Assembly: GCA_029561345.1 (NCBI GenBank) | Contig: JAKQJC010000001.1 | Span: forward strand, 248,001-312,000 | Source of the DNA: Chloroflexota bacterium | GTDB taxonomy: Bacteria; Chloroflexota; Anaerolineae; Anaerolineales; Anaerolineaceae | Direction: 5' to 3' | Length of the DNA stretch: 64,000 nucleotides | Notes under the pieces: model-generated | Told to the model about the DNA's origin: nothing | The model's database searches: none | Seen by the model: the letters and a program-made list of their open reading frames with translations, nothing else | Position numbers and translations under genes: made by a program | Part shown: piece by piece, positions 8,540 through 17,205 of the stretch | Position numbering within the stretch: the first letter of the stretch is position 1 | Layout of the letters: each line of letters begins with the position of its first letter

Positions 8540-8605
8540 GGCATTGGGGGGATGGAGAAACATACTCATTGAAAAATGAGAGGTGCGCCCTGTCCCTACC
8601 ATAAC

Positions 8606-10621
8606 AAAACCACAATCGCCGCCGGCGTCACCGCGCTGCTGGATGCGTTCCCCGCTATCGTCATCTGCCCGCCGCACCTGGTTCCCAAATGGATTCGAGA
8701 AATCGAAGAAACCATCCCTGGGGCAAAGGCGGTGGAGCTGCGCCGGATCGGGCGCAATGCAGATGACCCCGGCGACATCAATGATGTCAAAGCGTTCTTT
8801 GATGCCGTTGAAGCCGGCACCCTGGGCGAGAAGCCCGTTGCCGTCGTCGCCAATACCAGCGCCAAGATGGGTCCTGGCTGGAAGCCGGCAGTCGCAACCC
8901 GGACCATCCGGGAGTTACGCTACGGCAAGTGGCACAAGCGCCAAGTCCTCTGCTGCCCGAAGTGCGGTCATCCTGTCATGGATGATCACGGCTCGGCAAT
9001 TGCGGTGGACGGCAAACTGCCCAAGCGCCGCCTTTTCTGCCAGGGGCAAATCCCAGGCTGGGAAGTGGACGGCGAAGGCCGCGTCCGGCGAGACAATGAA
9101 GGCAATCCGATCTGGGGAAAGCGCGCCTGCGCCAATCCCTTGTTCGTGTTCGACCAGTCCCGCCGCTGGTCCATTGCTGAATACATCTCAAAGCACTGCA
9201 AGGGGAAGTTCAAACTCCTCATTGCAGACGAGGTGCATCAGTTCAAAGGCCAGTCATCGGATCGGGGCATAGCCTTCCATCAATTGGTCACGGCGTGCAA
9301 GTGGACGCTGACCCTGACCGGAACCTTCTTTGGCGGCAAAAGCACCAGCATCTTCTGGCTGCTCTACCGCCTGAACGCAGGTGTTCGTCGGGACTTTACC
9401 TATAATGAAGAAACCCGATGGGCAAAACTGTACGGAGTGCTAGAAAGCAAGGTCAAGCGTCGCGACGACGATGGTGAGGACGGTATCTTCACCGGCAACC
9501 GCCGCCGGCACAGTAAGGCAAAGGAGCAGCCTGGCATCTCGCCGGCGATCATCAATCGCTTGCTGGATACGACGGCGTTCTTGAGCTTGAAGGACCTGGG
9601 TATTCAACTTCCTGGCTACCAGGAAGAAGTGATCACCCTGGACATGCCGGACTCGCAAGGGCATCAGTACTACAACATGGACCGGTTCCTGAAGCAGCAG
9701 GCAATGGACGATAACCGTTACCTGTCGGTCTGGCTCCAATGGAGCCTGGCCCGCCCGAACTCCGGCTTTCGGGATGAAGCCGTAATCGTTGAGGGTATTG
9801 ATGACGAAGGCAAGAAAACGGGGTTGAAAAAGAACCTCATGGAACTGCCTGCCGTCATTCACCCGGACGACGAGGGTTTGCCGAAAGAAACCTGGCTGGC
9901 AAACTACTGCCTGGCAGAACGCCAGCAGGGGCGCAAGGTATTGGTGTACCTGCGCCAGACAGGAACCCGCGACATCCAGGATCGCGTTCAGGCCGTGCTT
10001 GAAAAGGCCGGCCTGCGGGTTACGGTGCTGCATGGCAGCATTGATCCCCGCAAGCGCGAGGAATGGATTGCAAAGCGCACTCCCACAACGGATGTGCTGG
10101 TCTGCAACCCGAAGCTGGTGGAAACCGGTCTTGACCTGATTGCCTATTCAACGGTGATCTTTTACGAGATCGAGTACAGTCTCTACACGTTATGGCAGGC
10201 GGTCCGCCGGGTGTGGCGATTGGGCCAAACCCAGGCGGTCAAAGCCCTGTTCAGCGTGTACGAGGGTGCAATGGAATCGGTTGCCCTGGCGCTGATGGGA
10301 CGAAAGATGAAGGCCGCTCAACTCCTTTACGGAGATGAGGTCGGCGGCGCAATCGTCCCTGAAAGCGAGGGTGACTTCCTGACCCAACTGGCGCGGGAAC
10401 TCCTGGCCGGCAGCAAGCTGCCTGATCTGGCTACCCTGTTCGCAGAGGACACCCAGGTCAGTCATAATCCGCTCGGCAGCATGACCGTGCCGAGCGTGGT
10501 GATGACGGTCCCCCTGGATACCTGGGAGGACTGGTTGCAGCAGCGTGGTGTGGTCGTCGTCCGCAAGAAGCGGCGCTCGACTGCGCCGGCGGCCCTGCCT
10601 GGTCAGGCCAGCCTGTTTTAG
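8606..10621 (+). CDS. Methyltransferase-helicase fusion, 3' exon (SF2/SNF2-like helicase)
   Basis: The remaining 671 codons of the split gene. They open with KTTIAAGVTALL, the second half of Walker A, followed by VICPPHLVPKW (motif Ia region), LLIADEVHQFKG (DEVH box, motif II), LTLTGTFFGGKS (motif III), and C-terminal VLVYLRQTGTRD, VLHGSIDP, DVLVCNPKLVETGLDL and WQAVRRVWRLGQ (motifs IV-VI of a SNF2-like helicase). Between Walker A and motif II is an insert with CCPKCGHPV and two later cysteines, probably a zinc finger. An ATG at 8576 would give a 681-residue product, but its first ten codons are intron domain VI and it would lack Walker A. A terminator follows at 10634. Confidence 0.85.
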   Translation, partial: KTTIAAGVTALLDAFPAIVICPPHLVPKWIREIEETIPGAKAVELRRIGRNADDPGDINDVKAFFDAVEAGTLGEKPVAVVANTSAKMGPGWKPAVATRTIRELRYGKWHKRQVLCCPKCGHPVMDDHGSAIAVDGKLPKRRLFCQGQIPGWEVDGEGRVRRDNEGNPIWGKRACANPLFVFDQSRRWSIAEYISKHCKGKFKLLIADEVHQFKGQSSDRGIAFHQLVTACKWTLTLTGTFFGGKSTSIFWLLYRLNAGVRRDFTYNEETRWAKLYGVLESKVKRRDDDGEDGIFTGNRRRHSKAKEQPGISPAIINRLLDTTAFLSLKDLGIQLPGYQEEVITLDMPDSQGHQYYNMDRFLKQQAMDDNRYLSVWLQWSLARPNSGFRDEAVIVEGIDDEGKKTGLKKNLMELPAVIHPDDEGLPKETWLANYCLAERQQGRKVLVYLRQTGTRDIQDRVQAVLEKAGLRVTVLHGSIDPRKREEWIAKRTPTTDVLVCNPKLVETGLDLIAYSTVIFYEIEYSLYTLWQAVRRVWRLGQTQAVKALFSVYEGAMESVALALMGRKMKAAQLLYGDEVGGAIVPESEGDFLTQLARELLAGSKLPDLATLFAEDTQVSHNPLGSMTVPSVVMTVPLDTWEDWLQQRGVVVVRKKRRSTAPAALPGQASLF

Positions 10622-10633
10622 AAGGAGCAAGCG

Positions 10634-10663
10634 AAAAGCCCTGGTGTAATGCCAGGGCTTTTT
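10634..10663 (+). terminator. Intrinsic terminator after the helicase gene
   Basis: AAAAGCCCTGG (10634-10644) and CCAGGGCTTTT (10652-10662) pair around TGTAATG, and the 3' arm runs into a T-tract. It ends the plus-strand element operon before the convergent restriction genes. Confidence 0.85.
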
Positions 10664-10754
10664 CGTTTTAAGCAGCAAACCCGATGGGATGAGGGGGGCA
10701 TCCAATCGGGTCGCTGAATTTAATTATAGCATATTTTGGGGAGTGTGTGATCTG

Positions 10755-13334
10755 TTACGAATGTAGATTCAAAATTACTCTCAGGCTATCACGGAAGAAG
10801 TTTTCATCTTCTAAATTGTAGAAACGAACACCAACCAACCTGTACTTTTTATCCTGGATTATCAGTGGGCGCGTGTCAAACATAGAGGTAATCTCTTTCA
10901 GAAACGCTTCCTTCCAGCGGTCATGCTCCTGTAGGTGTTCGCCCTTCGGCTCAGCGAACAACTGGTACACCTGCAACCCACCGTTTTTCTCGCGTAGAAA
11001 AAGAACAAAATCAGGCCGAAACTCTTGCCCATCCGAAAAGTTGTATATTGCGAAATGGCCTTCATTGCGCAGCAAGTATATTTCTTCATATTCCTGCTGG
11101 ATTTTTTCCATCAGGCGTCCCAGAAGCCGCACAAAGGCTTTTTCTTCGGATGAACCATAGGACATATTAAAGGCGATCCAATCCTGTGCTAAAACGAACC
11201 GCCCATAATCGGCATCATCCTTTCCACGAGGATTGCGATCATCAAACTTCAACAATTTCTCATTAAAGACATCGTGAATATAGCTGGCATTGAAATCTCT
11301 CGTACCTTCATACTGGGTGATCTGCCCTCGAATTTCAGCCTCCAATACGGCCAAAAGGCCGCAAACGGCAGAAAGCTGTTCTGCGCGGTTATATTCAATC
11401 CCAGCAATTCCACCCTCAAAAGTGATTTCAAGTCCACCTAGATATTCTTTAGCCCGGATAAAATCGCGCATCGAGGTCAAGTTGGGAAAATACCGCCGCA
11501 GATTAGCAAATTTGAAGAAGGGATTGCGTGATATGGCGCATTGGATAATATTCCTGTCAATATCGATAATTTGTATGTCCTTACGGCTACCTTCAGTAAT
11601 GCCGGAGGATATTCTTTCAGCAAACGCTACCTGTGCACCACCGTGACCTGTGGCAATGACATGCAAATAGTTCCTGCGGGTGACGCCAAATTCGGCAAAT
11701 GAGCGCACTTGCTGATAGCTTTTTGGTCGGCGGCCATTGAGCCAGATTACCCCGTAATTGTAGAAGCCAGTTTGCTTGAACGATGCTTTAATTTCCAGTT
11801 TGTGGGTGATTTCGTGTGGGTCAAGCATACCCTGTTGAACAAGGGCCTGACGAATTTCGGCAATATAGCGCGAATCATTGATGCTGTGATAATGCAATTC
11901 TTCCAGGACGCGCAATTCGTTTTCAAGGTCTTCATCGTACTTCCGTTGATAGCGGTCATTATTTTCTGGCAAAACGAAAGGGAAGTACCGCGCGCCACGT
12001 CCAATCAACTGCGCTTCAGAGAGAGTAGTTGTGCCGATTCGCTCTCGACCCGTGTCGCGCATTTCGTAGCAGCGAACAATGTCAAACAGATTGAGAACAT
12101 CCCAACCTTCGTTCAGCTTTTGAACGGCAAAGATAGCACGGATACGATTATTCTTATCTTCCAGGGTATTCAAAAGAATCTGGTGCTGATCTTTTTCTTT
12201 ATCCTCATTCACCGAAAGGCAATAATCTGGTTGGAAGTTGTGCTTGAGCCGTTCCACCAATTGCTCGTTGGTGATACCATTTTCATCGAAGAAACGAAAA
12301 GCTCGCTGCACAATGGGAATATCTGACCTGCGAATTGATGCTACTTGATCCGAGGTTAGATTATCAATCAGCCGGTGAAATTCCTCTTTGTTCTGCCGGG
12401 ATTGTTCGATGGTGCGCTGCGCCTTGAATAGAATGACTGGTTTCAGATTGATGCGGTGTTTGGCGGCAACTTCCTGTTTGTACTGGTTCAGGATTAAAGC
12501 TTGCAGGATGCGCTCTTGCTGTCCAAAATCCGACTGAACGATAACAACATCTTTTGAATAGCGGTCATTGCGAAATTGCACCAGGTCGTAGCGTATGATA
12601 ACCTTATTGCGATATTTATCCACCATCTCAGGCGTAGCGTAATCATGTGTGGCCGTAAATTCCAGCAGGATATTTTGTCCATTTTCTTTGAATATCTTTT
12701 CAACCGTATTTTCCCAATTCTCAAATATTTCATTCTGGGAACGCGTCTGAACGTTAATGTGATGCGCCTCGTCCGCGATCAACACAATCCTATGCTTGCG
12801 AAAGTCCTCAAAGGTAAGGCTGTTCTCTCTCGCGGTGTTCAGATCTGAGTGCAATTTCTGTATGGTCGTGAAGCAAATATTGATGTCGTTTGGGTTGATT
12901 GCCTCAAAATTATCCACCTGGGATATCCGTACTCGTCGGTTGCCGATGTTCAATTCCTGGGCAAACAGGTATTTGATGCTGGCGGGGTTAAGGAAGTTAT
13001 CTCGTGTTTTTTCGATAATATTTGTAGAGTTAACGAAAAAGAGAAAATTGTGATAACCCTGTTCGTAAAGATACAGAATCAAGCCGGCCATGATCAAAGT
13101 CTTGCCGCTGCCGGTTGCCATGTTGAACAAGAAATGAAGTGGGTACGTTAATCTCAAATTTTTACTATCTTTATTTTCATAACAGTAGATAAATCGAGAG
13201 AAAGCGTCCACCTGGTAGGGGCGCGGCTCATAGGCCGGGTTTAGATTCTGCGCGAGGCTGGTAGGTAGTTCAGGTTTTAGAAAGCCCACACGGGTCGCCG
13301 CGTCCAGATCTTCATAAAGAAATGGATTAGCCAT
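10755..13334 (-). CDS. Type III restriction enzyme, Res (helicase-nuclease) subunit
   Basis: Restriction subunit that uses ATP for movement along DNA and cuts when two modification sites lie head to head. Visible parts: SF2 helicase with MATGSGKTLIMAG (Walker A, K78), VLIADEAHHI (DEAH), GWDVLNLFDIVR and AQLIGRGARYFPF (motifs V-VI), then a C-terminal endonuclease with EFRPDFVLF...QLFAEPKGE, the PD-(D/E)xK signature. At 859 aa it is in the normal size range and looks intact. It overlaps the upstream mod gene by 8 bases and must be co-expressed with it. The coding sequence is AT-richer than its neighbours, suggesting a separate acquisition by the element. Confidence 0.9.
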   Translation of the reverse strand: MANPFLYEDLDAATRVGFLKPELPTSLAQNLNPAYEPRPYQVDAFSRFIYCYENKDSKNLRLTYPLHFLFNMATGSGKTLIMAGLILYLYEQGYHNFLFFVNSTNIIEKTRDNFLNPASIKYLFAQELNIGNRRVRISQVDNFEAINPNDINICFTTIQKLHSDLNTARENSLTFEDFRKHRIVLIADEAHHINVQTRSQNEIFENWENTVEKIFKENGQNILLEFTATHDYATPEMVDKYRNKVIIRYDLVQFRNDRYSKDVVIVQSDFGQQERILQALILNQYKQEVAAKHRINLKPVILFKAQRTIEQSRQNKEEFHRLIDNLTSDQVASIRRSDIPIVQRAFRFFDENGITNEQLVERLKHNFQPDYCLSVNEDKEKDQHQILLNTLEDKNNRIRAIFAVQKLNEGWDVLNLFDIVRCYEMRDTGRERIGTTTLSEAQLIGRGARYFPFVLPENNDRYQRKYDEDLENELRVLEELHYHSINDSRYIAEIRQALVQQGMLDPHEITHKLEIKASFKQTGFYNYGVIWLNGRRPKSYQQVRSFAEFGVTRRNYLHVIATGHGGAQVAFAERISSGITEGSRKDIQIIDIDRNIIQCAISRNPFFKFANLRRYFPNLTSMRDFIRAKEYLGGLEITFEGGIAGIEYNRAEQLSAVCGLLAVLEAEIRGQITQYEGTRDFNASYIHDVFNEKLLKFDDRNPRGKDDADYGRFVLAQDWIAFNMSYGSSEEKAFVRLLGRLMEKIQQEYEEIYLLRNEGHFAIYNFSDGQEFRPDFVLFLREKNGGLQVYQLFAEPKGEHLQEHDRWKEAFLKEITSMFDTRPLIIQDKKYRLVGVRFYNLEDENFFRDSLRVILNLHS

Positions 13335-15276
13335 TGATACTTTCCCCGTAAAATGCGCGATTCAGGTTTTTGTCATCTTCACTGACATTGAATTGCGCAT
13401 CATCTATTTCAGAAAGATTAACATATAGCTGGTTTTTGTCTAACATCTCAGCCAAAAGGTGTTTTTGTTTTTCTAGCCCGTTTTCTTCACGACCCAGCGC
13501 CTCAAAATCGAGAATGGCATCTTCTGGTCGCATCGGATTGACATACCAGTTCAGGAATGAGCCTTCAGCCATGTCATTCCATAAGTTAAGGAGTTCGGCG
13601 CTGGATGCTGCACTTTGAATTTTTTGCATAAATGCTTCATTTTGTTCCAATAGTTCAAAATATATAAACTCACCTTGTTTATTTTCTTCTATCACATTGG
13701 ATATTCTTTTCATGGTAACGGGCTGCAAGTAATCCATTTGTTCGCAAATGATGAATTGCCTAGATGTATTCTCTTCTTTGTTCAATTCTAAAACAGCATG
13801 AGCCGTTGTCCCGGAGCCAGCAAAAAAATCTAGTATTAAGTCATTATTTGAAGTTGTTATTCGGATAATATCCTTGATTAAAAATATTGATTTTGGATAA
13901 CTAAACGCCTTCCGTTTGAACATTGCTTTTAATAACATTGTTCCATGTGAAGATGCGTCATAAGATGGACTTACCCAAATTGTTTTGGGCTTTCTTCCAT
14001 TCTTTATTCGATCTTTTAGATATACGGCAAAATCGCCGTTTATTGTTTTAATAACAATATCGCCATTTGCTACCGCCTCCATAAATCGCTCTTTAGACTG
14101 TCTCCACACTTTATCGTTCCCATCTGTATCTTTTGGCGTAATTTTGCGGCAGCCTTTTTTGTCCTCAAGCCCTATGTAACTTAAATCTTCGTTTACAAAT
14201 ATAGGGTAATACAGGTTGGGACGCTCTTTTGGAGTGGAATTTGAGCCACTTCTTCGAAAAGGCAACAAGCGATATTCAGAAATATCATCTTTATTGCTAA
14301 AAGCGGCTGCTTGATCTTTAGTCAATGGTAATGGGTTTATTGAGGCAACTTTCTCGTCTTTTGCATAAACAAGAAAATACTCTGAGGAAGTAGCAAAGAA
14401 TTTTGAATCACTACGACCGCGAGGATTAGTTTCGACAGCAATGACTCCAATCCTGTTTTCCCGTGAGAAAATTTCATCAGCCAGCACACCTAAATAAAAT
14501 AGTTCAGAATGATCAATAGCGATAACTATTATCCCGGTCTGTGACAGTAGTTCTCTAGCAATTTCTAGGCGATTTTTCATAAAAGTTAGCCAAGAGGAAT
14601 GATTAAACGAGTTATTGTAAGAAAAAACATTGGCTGCTCCACTTGTGTTAAAAGGGGGATCAATATAAATCAAATTTACTTGCCCGCGAAACTCGCTTTT
14701 TATACTGTGCAAGGTTAACAGGTTATTGCCCTTGATAATCAGGTTATCGCGGATTACGCCGTTTTCATCGCGTCTAAAGTTTGTTACTGATTGCGCTCCA
14801 TTAGGGCTATATCGCTGAAAACGTGTCAGCACCTTTGGAGCAAGCATCTGAGTAATTTCATCCTGCGCCAACACTTCGTTGAAAAAAACTTCATCATGCT
14901 TATCTTCTTCGCTTGTCTGCCCGCCCTCCAAAAAACAATCCTTGTAAGGCCACACTAGAGCGACATCGCCACGCTCGCGTAAAAATTGTTCCCCAATAGT
15001 TAGCCCAATACGGTTACGAAAACGGGTATAAGAATTATTCAACAACCCCTTTTGACTGGTGTACTCGATAAAGGTGTTGAAATTAAAAACCCAATAACCA
15101 TCAATCTCGTCAAAAAACTTGGCCCTGATTTCAACGTCTGAAAGCAGCAGCTTTATTAAGTCCCGGTCAATTTTCCAAGCGCCGTCTTGTACTGCCGCTA
15201 TTATCAGTTCGCCATCATCATCAATAAATCGGCGGTCTTTTTTTAGTAATTCAATGAGTCGTGCGTGAAATGACAT
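13327..15276 (-). CDS. Type III DNA-methyltransferase, Mod subunit
   Basis: Adenine-N6 methyltransferase and specificity subunit of the type III system; it marks one strand of an asymmetric site and directs Res. The catalytic motif LIYIDPPFNTSG (D206) precedes the SAM-binding motif ILDFFAGSGTTAH (around residue 485), the beta-class order used by Mod proteins. The variable region between them is the target-recognition domain. I prefer ATG 15276 because GAGGA lies 5 bases upstream and MSFHARLIELLKKD is the usual family N-terminus; the in-frame ATG 15309 would add 11 residues. No simple-sequence repeat tract for phase variation is seen. Confidence 0.9.
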   Translation of the reverse strand: MSFHARLIELLKKDRRFIDDDGELIIAAVQDGAWKIDRDLIKLLLSDVEIRAKFFDEIDGYWVFNFNTFIEYTSQKGLLNNSYTRFRNRIGLTIGEQFLRERGDVALVWPYKDCFLEGGQTSEEDKHDEVFFNEVLAQDEITQMLAPKVLTRFQRYSPNGAQSVTNFRRDENGVIRDNLIIKGNNLLTLHSIKSEFRGQVNLIYIDPPFNTSGAANVFSYNNSFNHSSWLTFMKNRLEIARELLSQTGIIVIAIDHSELFYLGVLADEIFSRENRIGVIAVETNPRGRSDSKFFATSSEYFLVYAKDEKVASINPLPLTKDQAAAFSNKDDISEYRLLPFRRSGSNSTPKERPNLYYPIFVNEDLSYIGLEDKKGCRKITPKDTDGNDKVWRQSKERFMEAVANGDIVIKTINGDFAVYLKDRIKNGRKPKTIWVSPSYDASSHGTMLLKAMFKRKAFSYPKSIFLIKDIIRITTSNNDLILDFFAGSGTTAHAVLELNKEENTSRQFIICEQMDYLQPVTMKRISNVIEENKQGEFIYFELLEQNEAFMQKIQSAASSAELLNLWNDMAEGSFLNWYVNPMRPEDAILDFEALGREENGLEKQKHLLAEMLDKNQLYVNLSEIDDAQFNVSEDDKNLNRAFYGESING

Positions 15277-15313
15277 CTGTATCCTCGCTGTCGCTGCAAA
15301 ATTATCCATTTAT

Positions 15314-15403
15314 CTTGTCAGGTTATTATAAACTTGACCAGCAGAATTAACCTACTTGTTATGTCATTGAAATTGGATGCTGTAAATAAGTGATCCTGAC
15401 AAG
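15314..15403. repeat. Short inverted repeat near the element's right end
   Basis: CTTGTCAGG (15314-15322) and CCTGACAAG (15395-15403) are exact inverted copies 72 bases apart, in the non-coding stretch between mod and the comM junction. They could be recombinase-binding sites or chance. Confidence 0.3.
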
Positions 15404-15499
15404 CATCATCTACCAGGCTGGCAGAACCAGCGATCTACTCACCTGCAAACCGTATCCGGCATCCAAACTTTGACGATCAGCAATTCATAATTTTTGTGA

Positions 15500-16582
15500 T
15501 TAAAATGCACACGGGCATGGATTCATGGCGGCGATGAGCTGGAAATTGGCGGGGAAGGTGAGGGCGCCCTGGGCGCGGCTGATGGTGACAATTTTATCTT
15601 CCATGGGCTGGCGCATCACCTCCAGCACACGCGAGCCAAATTCAGGCAGTTCGTCCAGAAAGAGCACCCCGCGGTGGGCCAGTGAGATTTCGCCCGGGTG
15701 GGGCCAGTTGCCGCCGCCCACCAGGCCGGCATGGCTGATGGTGTGGTGCGGGGCGCGGAAAGGGCGGGTTTGAATCAGCGGCACATCGGGCGGGAGCTGA
15801 TCGGAAACGGAGTAGATGCGGGTGACATCCAGAGCCTCGTCAATGGTCATGCGCGGCAAAATGGCCGGCATGGCGCGGGCCAGCAGGGTTTTGCCTGAAC
15901 CGGGCGGGCCGGACATGAGCACATTGTGAGAGCCGGCGGCGGCCACCTCGAGGGCGCGCTTGACGTGCTCCTGGCCTTTGATCTCGCAGAAATCGGTCAG
16001 CACGGTCACTTCCAGGTCAGCAGGCGTGATGAGCGGGGTGGGGGCGATGGGCTCCTGACCGGTGAGGTGGGCGGCCAGCTCGGTCAGCGAATTGACGGCG
16101 ATCACTTCCAGGTCAGGGATGAGGGCGGCTTCAGCGGCGTCGGCGCGGGGAACGATGACCCGCTTGAAACCTTCCTTGCGGGCCACGGCGGCCATGGGCA
16201 GCACGCCGCGCACATGGCGCACCGTGCCATCCAATGAGAGTTCACCCATCACCAGGCAGCCCTCCAGGCTTTCGGGGGAAATTTGTTCGCTGGAGACCAG
16301 CACCCCCAGGGCGATGGGCAGGTCAAAACCGGGGCCTTCCTTGCGCACCGAAGCCGGGGCCAGGTTGACCGTCACCCGTTTGCGAGGGTAATAGAAACCA
16401 GCATTTTTGATGGCCGACTGCACGCGCTCGCGGCTTTCCTGAACGGCGGCATCGGGCAGGCCGACAATGGCCATGAACGGCAGTCCCTGGGTGGAATCCA
16501 CCTCCACTTCAACAATAACCCCTTCAAGGCCGATGATGGTGCAAGAAAAGACATGTGCGAGCATGTTTCCCCGTTTCTCCAA
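15500..16582 (-). pseudogene. comM: Truncated ComM/YifB-family AAA+ ATPase (360 of about 500 aa)
   Basis: Mg-chelatase-like helicase that helps branch migration during natural transformation in other bacteria. Present are the N-terminal Lon-protease-like domain (VKVDSTQG-type start, residues 1-170), [15 protein letters not shown] (Walker A), [11 protein letters not shown] (Walker B) and AAMNPCPC. The normal family sequence continues CG(Y/F) plus about 150 residues including a second NPC region and the C-terminal domain; here it reads CAF and stops. The break coincides with the edge of the foreign element, so the gene was probably cut by integration and its 3' part should lie beyond the left window edge. 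The start could also be an ATG at 16564. Confidence 0.85.
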
Positions 16583-17205
16583 GCTAGGTCAGGCAACCGA
16601 TCTTAAATCCATTCTCATTTCACAGAACTCAGGTTAAGTTTAGGAGGAGAAAAGAGAAAAGTCAACAGAAAAAGTGTCATTTTTGGAACATTCATTCAGA
16701 AAATCAGGGGTTTCCCTTCCGGCCAGAGATATGCTAAACTCTAGGAAACCGCCCCTGTTAATGGGATGGGCTGATTTTTCCATGTGGTTTTTCTTCGATG
16801 GACGGCAACCCCGATGCCCTGGCCTGGTCGCCCGACGGCAGCCGCCTGGCGACCGCCTGCGAGGATCATTATCCCAGGCGGCGATTCCGGCCGGAGCGCA
16901 GGTGATTGACCTGAACGGCGCGGCGATTCTGCCAGGGGTTCATTACTGCGCATGTGCGGATGGTGATTCACTGCGGCGTGATCATCCGCGATGAGAGCCG
17001 ATAAGGACGCAAAGGGACAGCTTGAAGACTGATTTACCGCAAAGATCGCGAAGGGCGCCAAGGAAGGAAGAAGGAAGGAATAAATATATGTGGGTGGGCT
17101 TTTTTTACCTGCCAAAGCGGCAAGAAAGACAGAAGATAAGTTCTCGTCTATCGAAGGAAAAAGCGGATTGTGAAGGAATGAGCTGAGAGGAAAGGTTGAT
17201 CCGGA
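16583..17205. other. Intergenic region with decayed gene remnants
   Basis: No intact gene is supported. In plus frames, short stretches look like remnants: LAWSPDGSRLATAC (about 16820-16862), a WD40-repeat signature, and then VIDLNGAAILPG (about 16903-16940), typical of the start of an amidohydrolase, followed in another frame by HVRMVIH. Stops and frame changes separate them. The tail (17028-17080) is a purine-rich spacer with AAGGAAGGAAGAAGG-type runs. The ORF spanning 16674-16994 is not a credible gene. Confidence 0.5.

Larger units (their letters stand above)
7860..8605 (+). mobile_element. ORF-less group II intron (746 nt) inside the helicase gene
   Basis: It begins GTGCG and ends AC, matching the GUGYG...AY rule. 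Near the 3' end, 8505-8539 folds as a domain V: GAGCCGGA pairs with TCCGGTTC, the AGC triad is present, and a GGAAA apex separates the arms. Domain VI (about 8540-8605) has an unpaired-looking A at 8598, eight bases from the end, as the likely branch point. An EBS1 candidate lies in the loop of a 7-bp hairpin (8186-8208). Further hairpins occur at 7892-7910 (CCATAG/CTATGG) and about 8028-8046 (CGAGTG/CACTCG). There is no reverse transcriptase/maturase frame, so splicing or mobility would need help in trans. Removal joins GGT|AAA and restores GEMGVGKT. Confidence 0.85.

Noticed and set aside
8576-8605. ATG 8576 as the true start of a separate 681-residue helicase
   Set aside because: The first ten codons coincide with intron domain VI, and the resulting protein would start after Walker A; the spliced reading gives a complete helicase.
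13327-15276. Phase-variable mod gene
   Set aside because: No homopolymer or short tandem repeat tract long enough for slippage was found in or just before mod.
6540-15309. DISARM- or BREX-type defence island
   Set aside because: The methyltransferase-helicase and the type III pair are present but no DrmB, phospholipase-D, PglZ or BrxC-like genes are seen.
16674-16994. Intact 106-residue gene
   Set aside because: It mixes unrelated fragments (amidohydrolase signature in the last part only) and has no start signal; better read as gene remnants.
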